NCBI GenBank assembly: GCA_038373865.1
Contig: JAXGGA010003405.1
Span: 39,389 to 103,388, forward strand
DNA from: Uloborus plumipes
Lineage: Eukaryota > Arthropoda > Arachnida > Araneae > Uloboridae
Direction: 5' to 3'
Length of the DNA stretch: 64,000 bases
This document shows positions 10,826 through 23,400 of the stretch, piece after piece; within the stretch, counting starts at the first letter, position 1; each line of letters begins with the position of its first letter. Position numbers and translations under genes: made by a program. The notes under the pieces were generated by a model that worked only from the letters and a program-made list of their open reading frames with translations, ran no database searches and was not told the DNA's origin.

Positions 10826-13800
10826 CTGAAATATGTTGGAAAACAATGTTTAAGTTATATAACTTCGAGAGAATTTCAAAAGATAACTGGTATTAATTTC
10901 TGGAAAATGTGAGATTGAACTATCACGAAAATTTAAAAAGTATTTGCCTTTTAACCGCTTACTCGTCGCACTTTTTTTCCAAAAACTGATCAAAATTCAT
11001 CAGGTTTTTTTATGTTCATAATATTTTAAACATATTAAAATAAAAAACACTGCATTTTAATTTGAATTTAGTGGCTTTTTAAAGGTAGGGAAATTTTAAT
11101 CAACTTACCCAATTTTACCTTTAAGTTTGCTTTCCTCGCGCATCCAAGACAGGCTAAAAAGCTTCAATGCAGGCATTGAGAAAGAAAAAGTAAAGTTTGA
11201 GCGGAGAAAATTTTTATTTTTTGAAACTGAATAAAGAGAAAGTTTTGAAGCTTTAAAAATATCAGAAACACAGCCCATATGAGACATGGGCACGACAAAA
11301 TTTGCCCGAATATTCTGCCCGTATGAGGAACGGGCACGACGACTAAGCGGTTAAGAGACACTTTTACTTGATACTAACAAGATTAATTTAGGTAAATATG
11401 TTAATAAGGGGAAACTATTACAGTAATTAAATACAGTAGAATCTCGAAAATTCGAGGTGATTGGGGTCTAATGTCATTGCTGATCACTGAAAATATGATT
11501 GTATGGAGAATTTTTATAAAGATTAAAATTTTGCATTGTCCGGACAACATAAAGACATACACCTTCAACTTAAGTGTCTAATAAAAAAGATGTATTGGCT
11601 TCATCAAAACTTTGTCACAAATTGTATCACAAATTTCTACTTAAAGTACTTCGAAACAATTTTGATTAATTGTAGTTATAAATTTTTTTCACTGATTTGC
11701 ATATAACTTGGGTATCTTAAAGTAACACAGAAAGGAAATTATGGTTGCAATTATTGTATGGTTTATAATATCATTCAAATCCAAATTTGTCATCAGCATA
11801 GATTTTCTTGTCCATGCCAGTGACAAATGATTCATGATAAAGGTAATTTTTTTAATTAGGGTAAATTTAAATATTTATCTCTGCTGACAAGCCATGAGTA
11901 TACTTAACTAACAAATCCTACTTTTATTCAAAAATTTTAATTACAATAACATTTTCCAAATTTTATAAAAAAAAAAAGTCTCCTATTTTGAGAATCACTG
12001 ATTTGTATTTCAGCATGGATATAGCTGAGCATACAAAAAGCACATCACAGGTGTGGAAAGGGTTAGTATGTTAATGAAAAAAATTAAATCTTACCTGGAA
12101 ACTTTGGAATGTAAAATATGACGTGGTTGCATTCACTTTTATATATATGTCCCCGCAGCTGTATGAAAATCCTACAGGAGCAGAGATGGTTGGGGCATCC
12201 AGGTTATATGTTCCAGGACTACTACCCCCTGTTACTTCTACAGAGCCTTTTACACTCCAAGAACCCTCTCTGGTAGGGAAATTCAGTCTAAATAAAAGTA
12301 AATCAATATTAAAATCGATCAATATAAGAATCAACTAAGAAATCTGATTTACCTCTTGACATACAAATTGAATGGAACTTGATGCAACTGAAGAATACCA
12401 TTTAATTTCGCTCAACTGAACAGTTACGTGAAAGCTAAGAAAGAATACATTTTATTTTTAGATTGTTATTAATCTATATGGTGTAAATAACGAACCTTGA
12501 AATACCATTAAAAAATATTTGAATGAACTCGTTAAAGTCTACAGTGGTGCATAAAATGAATGGCGAATCAGACTTGTCATTGTTGTCAAAGGGTTAAATA
12601 ATACTTGTAATGGGAGAGGGGCACAACAGTTTGAGAAATGCGTTAGCATTTAAGAGGGAATTCATTATACGGAAATATCATCTCTTGTATATTGACCATC
12701 AACTACCGATTTGATATCTGACCCATTTCTCGAGCAGGTTCGAATATGCCTCGATGCATAATATCCAAGGGCGGCCGGAAAAGGTCTTCAAAAGTTCTAC
12801 TCATTTTACCACTGTTCTGTCTCACTGTTTTCACTACTGTTTGCATCTGTAGTCATGAAGTTGTGCTTCAGCTCAGGTCCGTCTTTAGGGGGGGGGGGGG
12901 TCAATTGCCCCCTCTGACTTTGAGAAATCAATGTATTTACACATAAGTGGGCGTGGTTTTTAATGTTTTCCAATGAAACTGCATTGTGTTTGAACCCTTT
13001 GCCCCTCCCCCCCTGGAAAAACTTGAAAATCTCTGAAATCATCAAAAACTGAATGAGGTCTTCTTTTACAATCTCTCAAACCGCATTGGAAGCTCAAATT
13101 GTCTTCCACAAAAATCTGGATTGTGGTATTGGAGAATGAACTTGCAGGATCATTTTCTGGCCTGACTTTTACAGAATCATCTGTCTTAATGCCATCATTT
13201 TCTTGATAGTCAAAATCAACATGCATGTTAATGGACAGTTCAAGATTCCAAGATTATATACTCTGAGAACTTAGGAAAAAATACAACCCAATTCTGAATT
13301 CAGTGCCATTTTTACTTTTTTGAGGAGGCACATTGTGCAATTTTATGTTTTAGAACATGATCCTTTGTGCAGGGGTAGTGTCACTTGTATGAGAATTAAT
13401 AGTTTGTTTCAGTAATCATGCACATGAATTTTCTCTAACAGTTTGCCATACAGTTCAAAATAAAAACAATGATTTAAAATTCCATTCAAATGAAAAATTA
13501 TTCACTAAATAATTCAACCAAGTAATTAAAAGTAAAAAAATCTATGAAATAATACATTAAGCTATGAAATAACATGAAAAATCCCAATTAAATAATTTGA
13601 CAAATTAATTTTAAATAATTCATTAAGATGTAAAGTAATCAGCAAAATAAATACGTTGATTCAAACATAATTTTTAAAAATTCCGTTCAAAATAAAAAAT
13701 TGGAAAAAGAGGAACTAACATAGAAGGATATACACATAATCTTTCAATTTTGCCAAAGACTAAAATAAACAAGGTGGCAAGCCAAGACAAAAGAACTTTT

Positions 13801-14384
13801 TACGTATATTTTAAAAACTCGTCTAATACTTACTTAAGCACAACAGATGTAATGTCTCCAGAAGGTTTAAAATTAAGTTGTAAACTGCAAATGAAGTAAA
13901 AAGAGGGAAAAAAATATTAGATGATTTTTGTTTGTGCATTAGGAAAAACAGACAAATAATAAACAGTTGATTCTACAGCGAAATCCTGTTTCAAAAAACT
14001 TTAAGCGGCCCTAAATTTTGTTTGCTGTGATGAGAATATTATTGTAATGGAATTCAAGCAATGTATTGAAAATTATATTGGGACTGAAAATTTATTTTAT
14101 TGAAATGAGTATTTTGTTGCATAGGTATTCAATGTAACAAAAGTTCACTGTAATATGATTTCATCAAAATGTAATATACAGTGAGTAAAACTATTTGAGA
14201 ACTCAAAAATACTAATTTTATTGAGCAAATTCTGACCAAATACCAGGCCCGTCATTTGGTGGGGGGGGGTGTGTGTTAATCGCCCCCCCCCCCTCCGACT
14301 TTGAGAAATCAATGTATTTACATATAAGTAGGCGTGATTTTTGATGTTTTCCAATGAAATTGCATTGTGTTTGGACCCTTTGCC

Positions 14385-14415
<31 letters not shown>

Positions 14416-17400
14416 CTTGAAATGACGGCACTGTCAAGTACTCATATTAAATTTATAAGCACTAGCCAAATTGCTCTTCAAAGTTTAAAGGAAAATTCAC
14501 TGCAACACGGCTTCTAGAAAATTCTTGTTTTGAAAAAAAACTAAAGTGATTTCGTATTAACAAGGCTCAACTGCATTCCTGAAATGTGTGAGTCAGTGAA
14601 ATTAAACTTAACATCTTTAAATCATCTTCTTTTTTCAACATCTTTAGGGTATCTACACAAAAACAGATAAACATTTTTATATTTCCTCTATGTTAACCAT
14701 AAGCTACATGTTTGCTTTATTACTTACCCAATACTGAAATTTCTAATCCTAATGAATGCAGTGCACAAAGTTTGAGTTCCGAGCATTATTCACGTGAATT
14801 ACTTAACATAGGTGGAGTTCATGTAAAAGGTAATCATCTACAATTTAAACTTTTAAAAGCCTTGAGCCATGAAAGATAGGCAGCATTTTGGAGATTTATT
14901 TTTCCACGAAAAAATAAATAAATAAATAAATAAATAACAGTGATAATAGTGTCTGGAACAATTTAGAGCCAAAATGTAATGCCTTAGAAGACTTAAAGTA
15001 TCAACTTATATTCATTTTGGATTGAAGTTAAAAACCAACATAAATAAAGTACAAACTATGAGGAAAATAAAGCATATGAAGGCCCAGGGGAAAAAAAGAT
15101 GAAAGTGACCAAAAAGCTATTTCGAGAAAAACGAAGAACAAAGTTTGATTTCTCGTAGCTCCTTATATAGTTTTTCGAGTTTTCATACATATTTCGGTCG
15201 CTTCTCATCTTTTTCCCCCCTTGTTGTTCTACCAGATGATACTAGTTCTTCATAGCCCCTATTAGCGCTAATATCTCAAAATTGACAAAAAAGTGACTTT
15301 CATCTTTTTCCCCCTGGCCCTTCATATAGCTATTTGGTTTTTAACTTCAATTTTAGCACAAAGGTTATTAATCATTTTTCCTGTTTTATTCATTTATTTT
15401 TTGAAGACTCTCTCAATATTAGTTTTCTGAGAAATTTACAGTGAAAACATAAAAACAAAAATAAAAGAAAATACTTACACAGAATCATTTCCACAAGCTG
15501 AGCCAGTAGTGTCGGGAGGAAATGGAAGGGTTACGTTATCGCTTCCTATACTAAATGTAGAATTTTCAGCATATAGTAACAAACAGCCGCTCACGTTTAC
15601 GATGTTAGATTTGTCAAAGGATTCTTCTACTTCCAATAAATTTCTGAGTGAGAAACGTTCATCTCCAGACATGCTCTACATAATAAAACAGTAACAGTCA
15701 ATGCCTCAGAGAAAAATAGAGCTTAGATAACAATCTGAACAGTCCATTTAAACATAAAATTTTGTTCAACTTAAATTCATCAGTAAGAAAAAAAAAAGAA
15801 ATTAAAAAAAAACATAATATTTACTAAATTCTAAGTTCTAAAATAATTATTAAAATAGAGAATATGGTAGTTACAAATGAGTAAAATTACATGATATGTT
15901 ATAAGCACCAACTAGCAACAAACAAATCAATTAGTGAACATCAGAATATTTTACAAACGTTTATAATCATGTTTAAAAATATTTTCTAACAATAGGATCT
16001 TAGTTTAATGACAAAAATCTTTTTTACAAAATTCTAAGAGTTATACGTTTAACAAATTAGCAAAAGACAAGAAAACCTGGATAGACTTTGGACAACATAA
16101 AAAACAGGCCTGTCATTTGATATTTTACTGGGGGAAGGGGGGGGAGGCAAAAGGTATAGACTAAAAACATGTTGTATTAAAAAATGATAATAAACACACA
16201 CACATGTATGGAAATTAATTTAACTTCTCAAAGCTAAGGGAGGAGCAATTGCCCCTTCTTGACCCCCTAAATGAGACCTGATTAAAAACTTCCATAAAAT
16301 GTGAGTTGAATGATTCAGTGTTCGCGCTGACCTATTTGCTACCTGGGTCCCATGGACCCATTAATGAAAAAAAAGTGAGTCCTTTGATGAAAAAATTGAG
16401 TCCCAAAATATTTGAATAAAATAACATTATTATTAAAATACAAATGTTGTAAATGCATTGCATATATGTTTCCTCAGGAAAAAATTTATTAATTGTGTGC
16501 ACACTTTTGAATGGAAAACAAGTGAACTTGGTGAATGAGTAAATTATACTAATAAAGGAGTTTTTCCTTTAGTTTTTGAGATCAATATTGTAACGAGTTC
16601 GTAGCACCTTCAACTTTCTTCAAATGAGCATTCCAATCTTGAGGAAGTAACTATAAATTTATTTACAAGTATGTACACTATTTACAATAAGAGCAGAAAA
16701 CAATTGCTAAACATCCAGCAATTAGGTAGCAAAACAGTACACTGTACTCTCAACAGTAACTCAGCACCACGTATCAAACGTGAACAGTAATTAAGCAATT
16801 ACAAAAGCAAAACAACCATCCGCCCAAGCGAACGAAAACGAGCATCTCAGAAAACCCATCTGAGAAAAACTAACTGACTTGTGTTCAAGGCCAGCTATTT
16901 ATACACGGAAAGAATTCCCGACAACTTTCTAGTAATATCTGGAATATTCCAAATCATTCATAACTTTAAACAATTCATTCACGAAAACGCTAGAAATAAA
17001 AAGAAAAACACCACTCCGAGCGAAAATTTCTTCACGCTTATTAAAGTTAGGGCAAGTGTAAAAACTACAAAGTGTTACAGGGCCGGTATACTAGTGATAA
17101 AGGTGATATCTTCAGATACATTTGCAACATGTCGCCAGATAAAACCAAAACTAATGAAAATAAAGCAAGGCAGGAAAAACAACAACTATTTACAAGATTT
17201 GTAACATTGCCCCCTTCCCAAGGACTGCACGTCCCGGGCAGTACAATCCCTAGAAAGGAAGCAAGGGAAAACTTACAGATACACACATTACATGATGACC
17301 AATCATAAACATGATAAATAATAACAATGAGAACATGAAAGAAACACTAACATTGATAAAATCATATTACAGACAATTAAAGGCAAAAGTTATTTACAAA

Positions 17401-20400
17401 ATTTACAAACAAATTACCATGGTAGCTTTAGATTTATTTTACGAACTATGGCCATAGTATGGGGCTAGCCGATCATAATGTACAACCCTAGGTTTTGAAT
17501 GTGATGACTTCTGGATCCTCACTACGACGTCGTTCAGCCGGTGAAGCACTGTGTAGGGTCCATCCCAATGCGACTGCAATTTGGGTGACAGACCTTTACG
17601 TCGGATGGGATTCCATAGCCACACCTTGTCACCTTCTTGAAAGTCATGGCCAGTGGACCTTGTGTCGTATCGGGTCTTCATTTTCTCCGTCGCGATGTTG
17701 ATTCGCTCCCGTGCGAAGTGATGAACGTCCTCCAACCGGGCCTGGAGATCCTGGACGTACTCCTCGGGCGATGAAGGCGCATCTGGAGGGAGACCGAAGA
17801 CGAGATCACAAGGCAGCCGAAGCTCTCGGCCGAAGAGCATCTGTGATGGGGAATATCCGGTGGTCTCGTGGACAGCACTGCGGTAGGCCAGCAGGAACAG
17901 AGGAAGTTTCTTGTCCCAATCCTGTTGATTTTTGGAGACCATAAGCGAGAGATTATTAAGGATTGTCCTGTTGAATCTCTCCACCATGCCGTCCGATTGT
18001 GGGTGTAGTGGTGTCGTTCGAGTTTTCTCAATTTTGAGGATTTTACATAGGCCCTTAAACACAGCAGAGATGAAGTTTCTCCCCTGATCGGAATGGATCT
18101 GCAAGGGTGTCCCATATCTCGAGATCCAATTCTGGACTAGAGTCTCTGCTACAGTGGTAGCTTCTTGATCCGGAATGGAATATGCTTCGGGCCATTTGGT
18201 GAAATAGTCAATGGCAACGAGGATGTATTTGTTCCCATCAGTAGTTTTCGGTAGAGGACCAAGAATGTCGATCCCGATTCGTTCGAAAGGAGCTCCTACG
18301 TTGTAAAGATGTAGTTTCCCGCGGCTTCTTCTCTTCGGTCCTTTACGGGCAGCACAGGCGTCACAAGAATGACACCACTTCTCCACGTCATCCTTCGCCT
18401 TGCTCCAGAAGAAGCGCTCTCGAACCTTGTGGAGAGTTTTCAGGATACCAAAGTGTCCTCCAGTCGGACTACTGTGCAATTCCTTTAGAACGTCTGGAAT
18501 TCTTGATCTGGGAAGGAGTAACTGCCATTTGAATGCTTTACCATCGTCAGATTCCCATTTCCGATACAGGACGCCATTTCGCAACTGGAGAGATTTCCAT
18601 AGAGCCCAGTATCTTTTCGTTGCAGGACTGTAGATAGAAACGTCTTGCCAACTAGGTCGCCGACTGTCCTTTTCCATTAACTCTATGATAGGCCTTAGGT
18701 CTGGGTCTTCAAGCTGATCTTTTCTAACTTGGTCGTCACTCCATGGATCAGGATCTGAAGATGATGAAGTAGCAGTAACTTGACAGGCAGTAGGGATTGT
18801 CGTCCCGTACTGTTTCTCAATTCGGGAGCAATAATGGCAGTTCTCGGAACAAGGTCTTCTTGATAGTGCGTCAGCATTACCGTGTGACAAACCTTTTCGG
18901 TGCTTAATCTCGATGTCATATTCCTGGAGCCGCTGTATCCACCTGGCTACCTGGCCCTCTGGATTCTTGAAATTCAAAAGCCAAGTTAAAGAAGCATGAT
19001 CAGTCCGGAGCAGGAATTTACGGCCGTAGAGGTAATGATGGAAATGTTCTACAGCTTTAACTATGGCGAGCAATTCCTTTCTCGTGACACAATAATTCCG
19101 CTCCGACTTGGATAAGCATTTGCTCCAGTAGGCGATGACATGTTCGTTACCGTCTATTTCTTGAGATAAAACAGCTCCAACGCTCTCGTGGCTCGCATCA
19201 GTGTCAAGTATGAAGGATTTTCCAGGCTGAGGATAAGAGAGAATAGGCGTTGATGTTAAAGCCTCCTTCAGCTGTAGAAATGCATCCTCGCATTCTTTGG
19301 ACCATTCAAATTTTTGTTTGCTCTCCGTCAGCTTATGCAAAGGTCGCGCAATGTTGGAAAAACCCTTCACAAACTTCCTGTAGTACGTGCAGAGCCCCAG
19401 GAAACTTCGCAGCTGATGAACATTTTCGGGGCGGCTCCAATTCTTGACTGCGGATACCTTATCTGGATCTGTTCGTACACCTTCGGAAGAGATAATGTGA
19501 CCAAGGTAGTTCACCTCACGGCGGAACAGATTACACTTGGACGGGCTTAACTTCAGGTTGGCTTCCTTAAGCTTTTGCAGCACCTTCCTAAGATTAGCCA
19601 AATGTTCCTCAAAACTGCGTCCTATGATGATAATGTCGTCCAAGTAGACAAGACAGGATTCATAAGACAGTCCTCGTAACACTGATTCCATAAGACGCTC
19701 GAACGTGGCTGGTGCATTGCAGAGGCCGAAGGGCATCACTTTGAACTGCCACAAGCCTTGTCCGGTTGTAAACGCCGTCTTCTCTCGGTCGTCGGGGTGT
19801 ATCTCCACCTGCCAGTAGCCGCTCTTTAAATCCAGGGTCGAAAACCACTTGTGTCCGGAAAGGGTGTCCAGAGTGTCATCGATCCGTGGAAGAGGGTAAC
19901 TGTCCTTCTTGGTGATGTCATTCAGGCGTCGGTAGTCAACACAAAATCTGGTGGAGCCGTCTTTCTTTCGGACCAGGACGATAGGGGATGCCCAAGGACT
20001 GGATGAGGGTTCGATGACGTCATTCTCCTGCATCTCTTTCAAGAGGATCTCAACCTCTTCCTTCTTGGCGAACGGTAGTCGTCTTGGATGCTGCTTGATA
20101 GGGGGATGATCTCCAGTGTCGATCCTATGCTGCGCTAAACTCGTGCGACCAACATCTTCGGGTGTAGATGAAAACACCTGCTTGAAGTCGTCCACCAATT
20201 TTTCCGCAGCGTATCTTTGATCCTTCGATAATGGTGCACTCCCAATTAATTTCGAAGTCAAGGACTCGGAAGACACAGTCTCGGAGGAATCAATTCTTCT
20301 GATGATGCAGTTTACGGGAGTACAAGTTGCCAACACTTCTCCTTTCTTAATATTCCTCGGTCTTTCACTCACATTGGCGACTCTCACAGGAACTGCATTC

Positions 20401-23400
20401 TTTGAAAGGTCCACAAGTGTAGATGCCACTAGTACTCCTTTTGGGCTATTATTCTGGTTAGGATATTCAATTAAGCCGAATTTAAAGCTGTTGTTTTCTT
20501 TGATGGAGCCAGGTATTAGTACTTCTGATCTAGAGGGAATCAATGAATCAGTTTGGGCTATTATTTGATGAGCAGATTTTAAGTTATTTTCGGTATTGAA
20601 AATCACTATGTCTTCCCTCATCGAGTGCAGCTCATTATTTCTACAGTCAATAGAAAAATCAAATTTTCTCAAAAAGTCCAATCCGAGAATGAAGGGATCC
20701 GTAATGTCAGCTACGAATGCCGTGTGATGGTAAGTGGCACTCCCGAACATTATTTCTAAGTTCACTTTTCCTTCAATCTTGATTTTGTCACCTGTCACAG
20801 TTTGAAGAGTAACGCAGGGCGGCGTCCATAAGATCTTGAGTCCAAATTGACGAGCCACATCAGTCTTAATAATGGTAACGTTGGCTCCTGTGTCCACAAT
20901 CATTTCGCAGGGAAACCCATTCACATAAGCGTAAATGAAGAGTCCGTTGCAGCCGCCCCTTCTTGAGGAAATCTGGAAAACTTTGGGAGACTTCTTCTTT
21001 TCTTGGCGAGCTTCGCAGTTCTTTCGTACGTGGCCCTCACCGCCACATTTCCAGCACTTCAGTGGTTGTCTACTTTGGTCTTTACGAGCCGTAATCTTCT
21101 TCAGGATCTCCTTGACCTGTCGCTCAATTTCCGAGAGACGAGTCGAATTCGAATCCGGGGCACTCACTTCCACGCTCCTGATTGAATGGCGATCCTTGCG
21201 GGATGCTTGCTGTGCAGCCTCGAACTTCATTGCGTAGACTAGACCAGATTTAAGATCTTTAATGTCCGCCATCCGGAGAGCCGTCTGAATTTCTGGACTT
21301 CGCACTCCGTCTATGAAGTAGTTCAGCGCCAGGTTATCGCGAACATCCGAAGGACAGTTCGAGAAGGCGAGATGGGAAAGCCTCTCGACGTCTGCTGCAA
21401 AAACTTGCAAAGTCTCTCCGGCCCTCTGCAGTCGGGATTTCAGCTGGAGTTGGCTTATTTCTTTTTGGCATACTTCGCCAAAGCGAAGCTCCAGGGCCGA
21501 TGATAAGGCTTCGAAGTCATGGTGCTTGTCCTCTGGGAAGGTCTGTAGTATATCAGCTGCATCCCCTCTCAGCGAGGCTGCAAGGTGACAGGCTTTCGTG
21601 GAAGAGTCCCAGGAGTTTGCTTCTGCAACGATGAGGAACTGCTTCTTGTAAATATTCCACGAGGTCTTCCCGTCAAACGTGGCCAGTTTAATGGATGAAC
21701 GAGAAGTTCCAGCTGCAGCTACACAGTCACTTGAGTTGTTGCAGGAGCCTGATAACTTTGATTCAAATTCTTTAATTTTCTTTTCCACATGGTTTTCTAC
21801 TGTGATGATTCGATCTTCTAGAGCCCCCACTTTATTTTCCATGTTGATAAATTTAGTTTCCACCAAACTTTTCATTGACGTTAGATCGCTCTTAATTTCT
21901 TCTTGACTTGAAGTTATGCTAGCGGTTAAATCATTCTTAATTTCTTCTTGACTTGAAGTTATGCTAGCGGTTAAATCACTCTTTAATTGTTCTTGATTAG
22001 TAGCCATAATTGCCATATCATTCTTTAATTGTTCTTGATTCGCAGTCATGTCACTTTTAACAGCGTTGATCGCATCAAGGAGTTTTTGCAGTTGTTCCTC
22101 CATTGCTCGAGTAATCACCATAAAATTCCGAAGTCAAAAAGTCCTTAGGAAGAAAAGTCCGAATTCACAGGTAATTCCAAGAAAGTCCTTGAAGATGCCC
22201 CACGTTGGGCGCCAAAATTGTAACGAGTTCGTAGCACCTTCAACTTTCTTCAAATGAGCATTCCAATCTTGAGGAAGTAACTATAAATTTATTTACAAGT
22301 ATGTACACTATTTACAATAAGAGCAGAAAACAATTGCTAAACATCCAGCAATTAGGTAGCAAAACAGTACACTGTACTCTCAACAGTAACTCAGCACCAC
22401 GTATCAAACGTGAACAGTAATTAAGCAATTACAAAAGCAAAACAACCATCCGCCCAAGCGAACGAAAACGAGCATCTCAGAAAACCCATCTGAGAAAAAC
22501 TAACTGACTTGTGTTCAAGGCCAGCTATTTATACACGGAAAGAATTCCCGACAACTTTCTAGTAATATCTGGAATATTCCAAATCATTCATAACTTTAAA
22601 CAATTCATTCACGAAAACGCTAGAAATAAAAAGAAAAACACCACTCCGAGCGAAAATTTCTTCACGCTTATTAAAGTTAGGGCAAGTGTAAAAACTACAA
22701 AGTGTTACAGGGCCGGTATACTAGTGATAAAGGTGATATCTTCAGATACATTTGCAACATGTCGCCAGATAAAACCAAAACTAATGAAAATAAAGCAAGG
22801 CAGGAAAAACAACAACTATTTACAAGATTTGTAACAATATTAATTCAATTCAATTAGAGACAAAAATTTGTTCCTGTAGCTCTTTGGCAAGCCAGTATAC
22901 TGTCCTCATTTCTTTATCAATTTGCTTTTTCCATTGCCACTGCCGAACTTTTCTTGAAAGAGGACTGTTTAATGATATTTACGGCAGGGATGCACAACCT
23001 TTTTGAAACAGCAGGCTACAAAAGATTGATTATGCTGAGGGTCACACTTCAGAAGGGGTGGAGGACACAGCCTATTATGCACTCCATTTGGAGATAATAT
23101 GTAGAAAATTGTACAATATGTTGCTTATTTCTACACTCTTTGCAAAAAATACTAAAAACTAAAACTTACTAAAAAATAAATAAAATTTAAAATTAGCAGG
23201 TATAATTTAACTGTCATTATTTTTTTGTAACTAGACACATCTAACTAATATTAGTAAAAACATTTGTTTAAAATTGATCTGAAAATGCACAATAATCCAT
23301 TGATTTCATGTACTAAATTGACAACTTTTCGCAAAATTTGATGCATAAAAAATCAATGATGCTACAAGGAGATAACTTAGACTTTCACCTTTAATTTTTT

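Larger units (their letters stand above)
16589..22836 (-). mobile_element. Complete Ty3/gypsy LTR retrotransposon, 6.25 kb
   Basis: Two 618-bp LTRs (16589-17206 and 22219-22836), a tRNA-Lys-type primer site, one long Gag-Pol frame and a purine tract, bounded by ATAT duplications. It reads in the same direction as ATP6AP1, within that gene's largest intron. The LTRs look identical on reading, and the frame has no stop or frameshift, so insertion was recent and the copy may be active. There is no env-like frame, so it is a retrotransposon and not an errantivirus-like element. Its coding part is visibly less AT-rich than the surrounding introns. Confidence 0.95.

Noticed and set aside
12960..13226. 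88-codon minus-strand frame in ATP6AP1 intron 7
   Set aside because: It overlaps a MITE, shows no family similarity, and the ATP6AP1 frame is continuous without it.
16881..17204. 107-codon plus-strand frame, repeated at 22511-22834
   Set aside because: It is antisense within the LTRs and appears twice only because the LTRs are identical. No domain is visible.
17678..18115. 145-codon minus-strand frame
   Set aside because: Out-of-frame reading of the gypsy integrase region.
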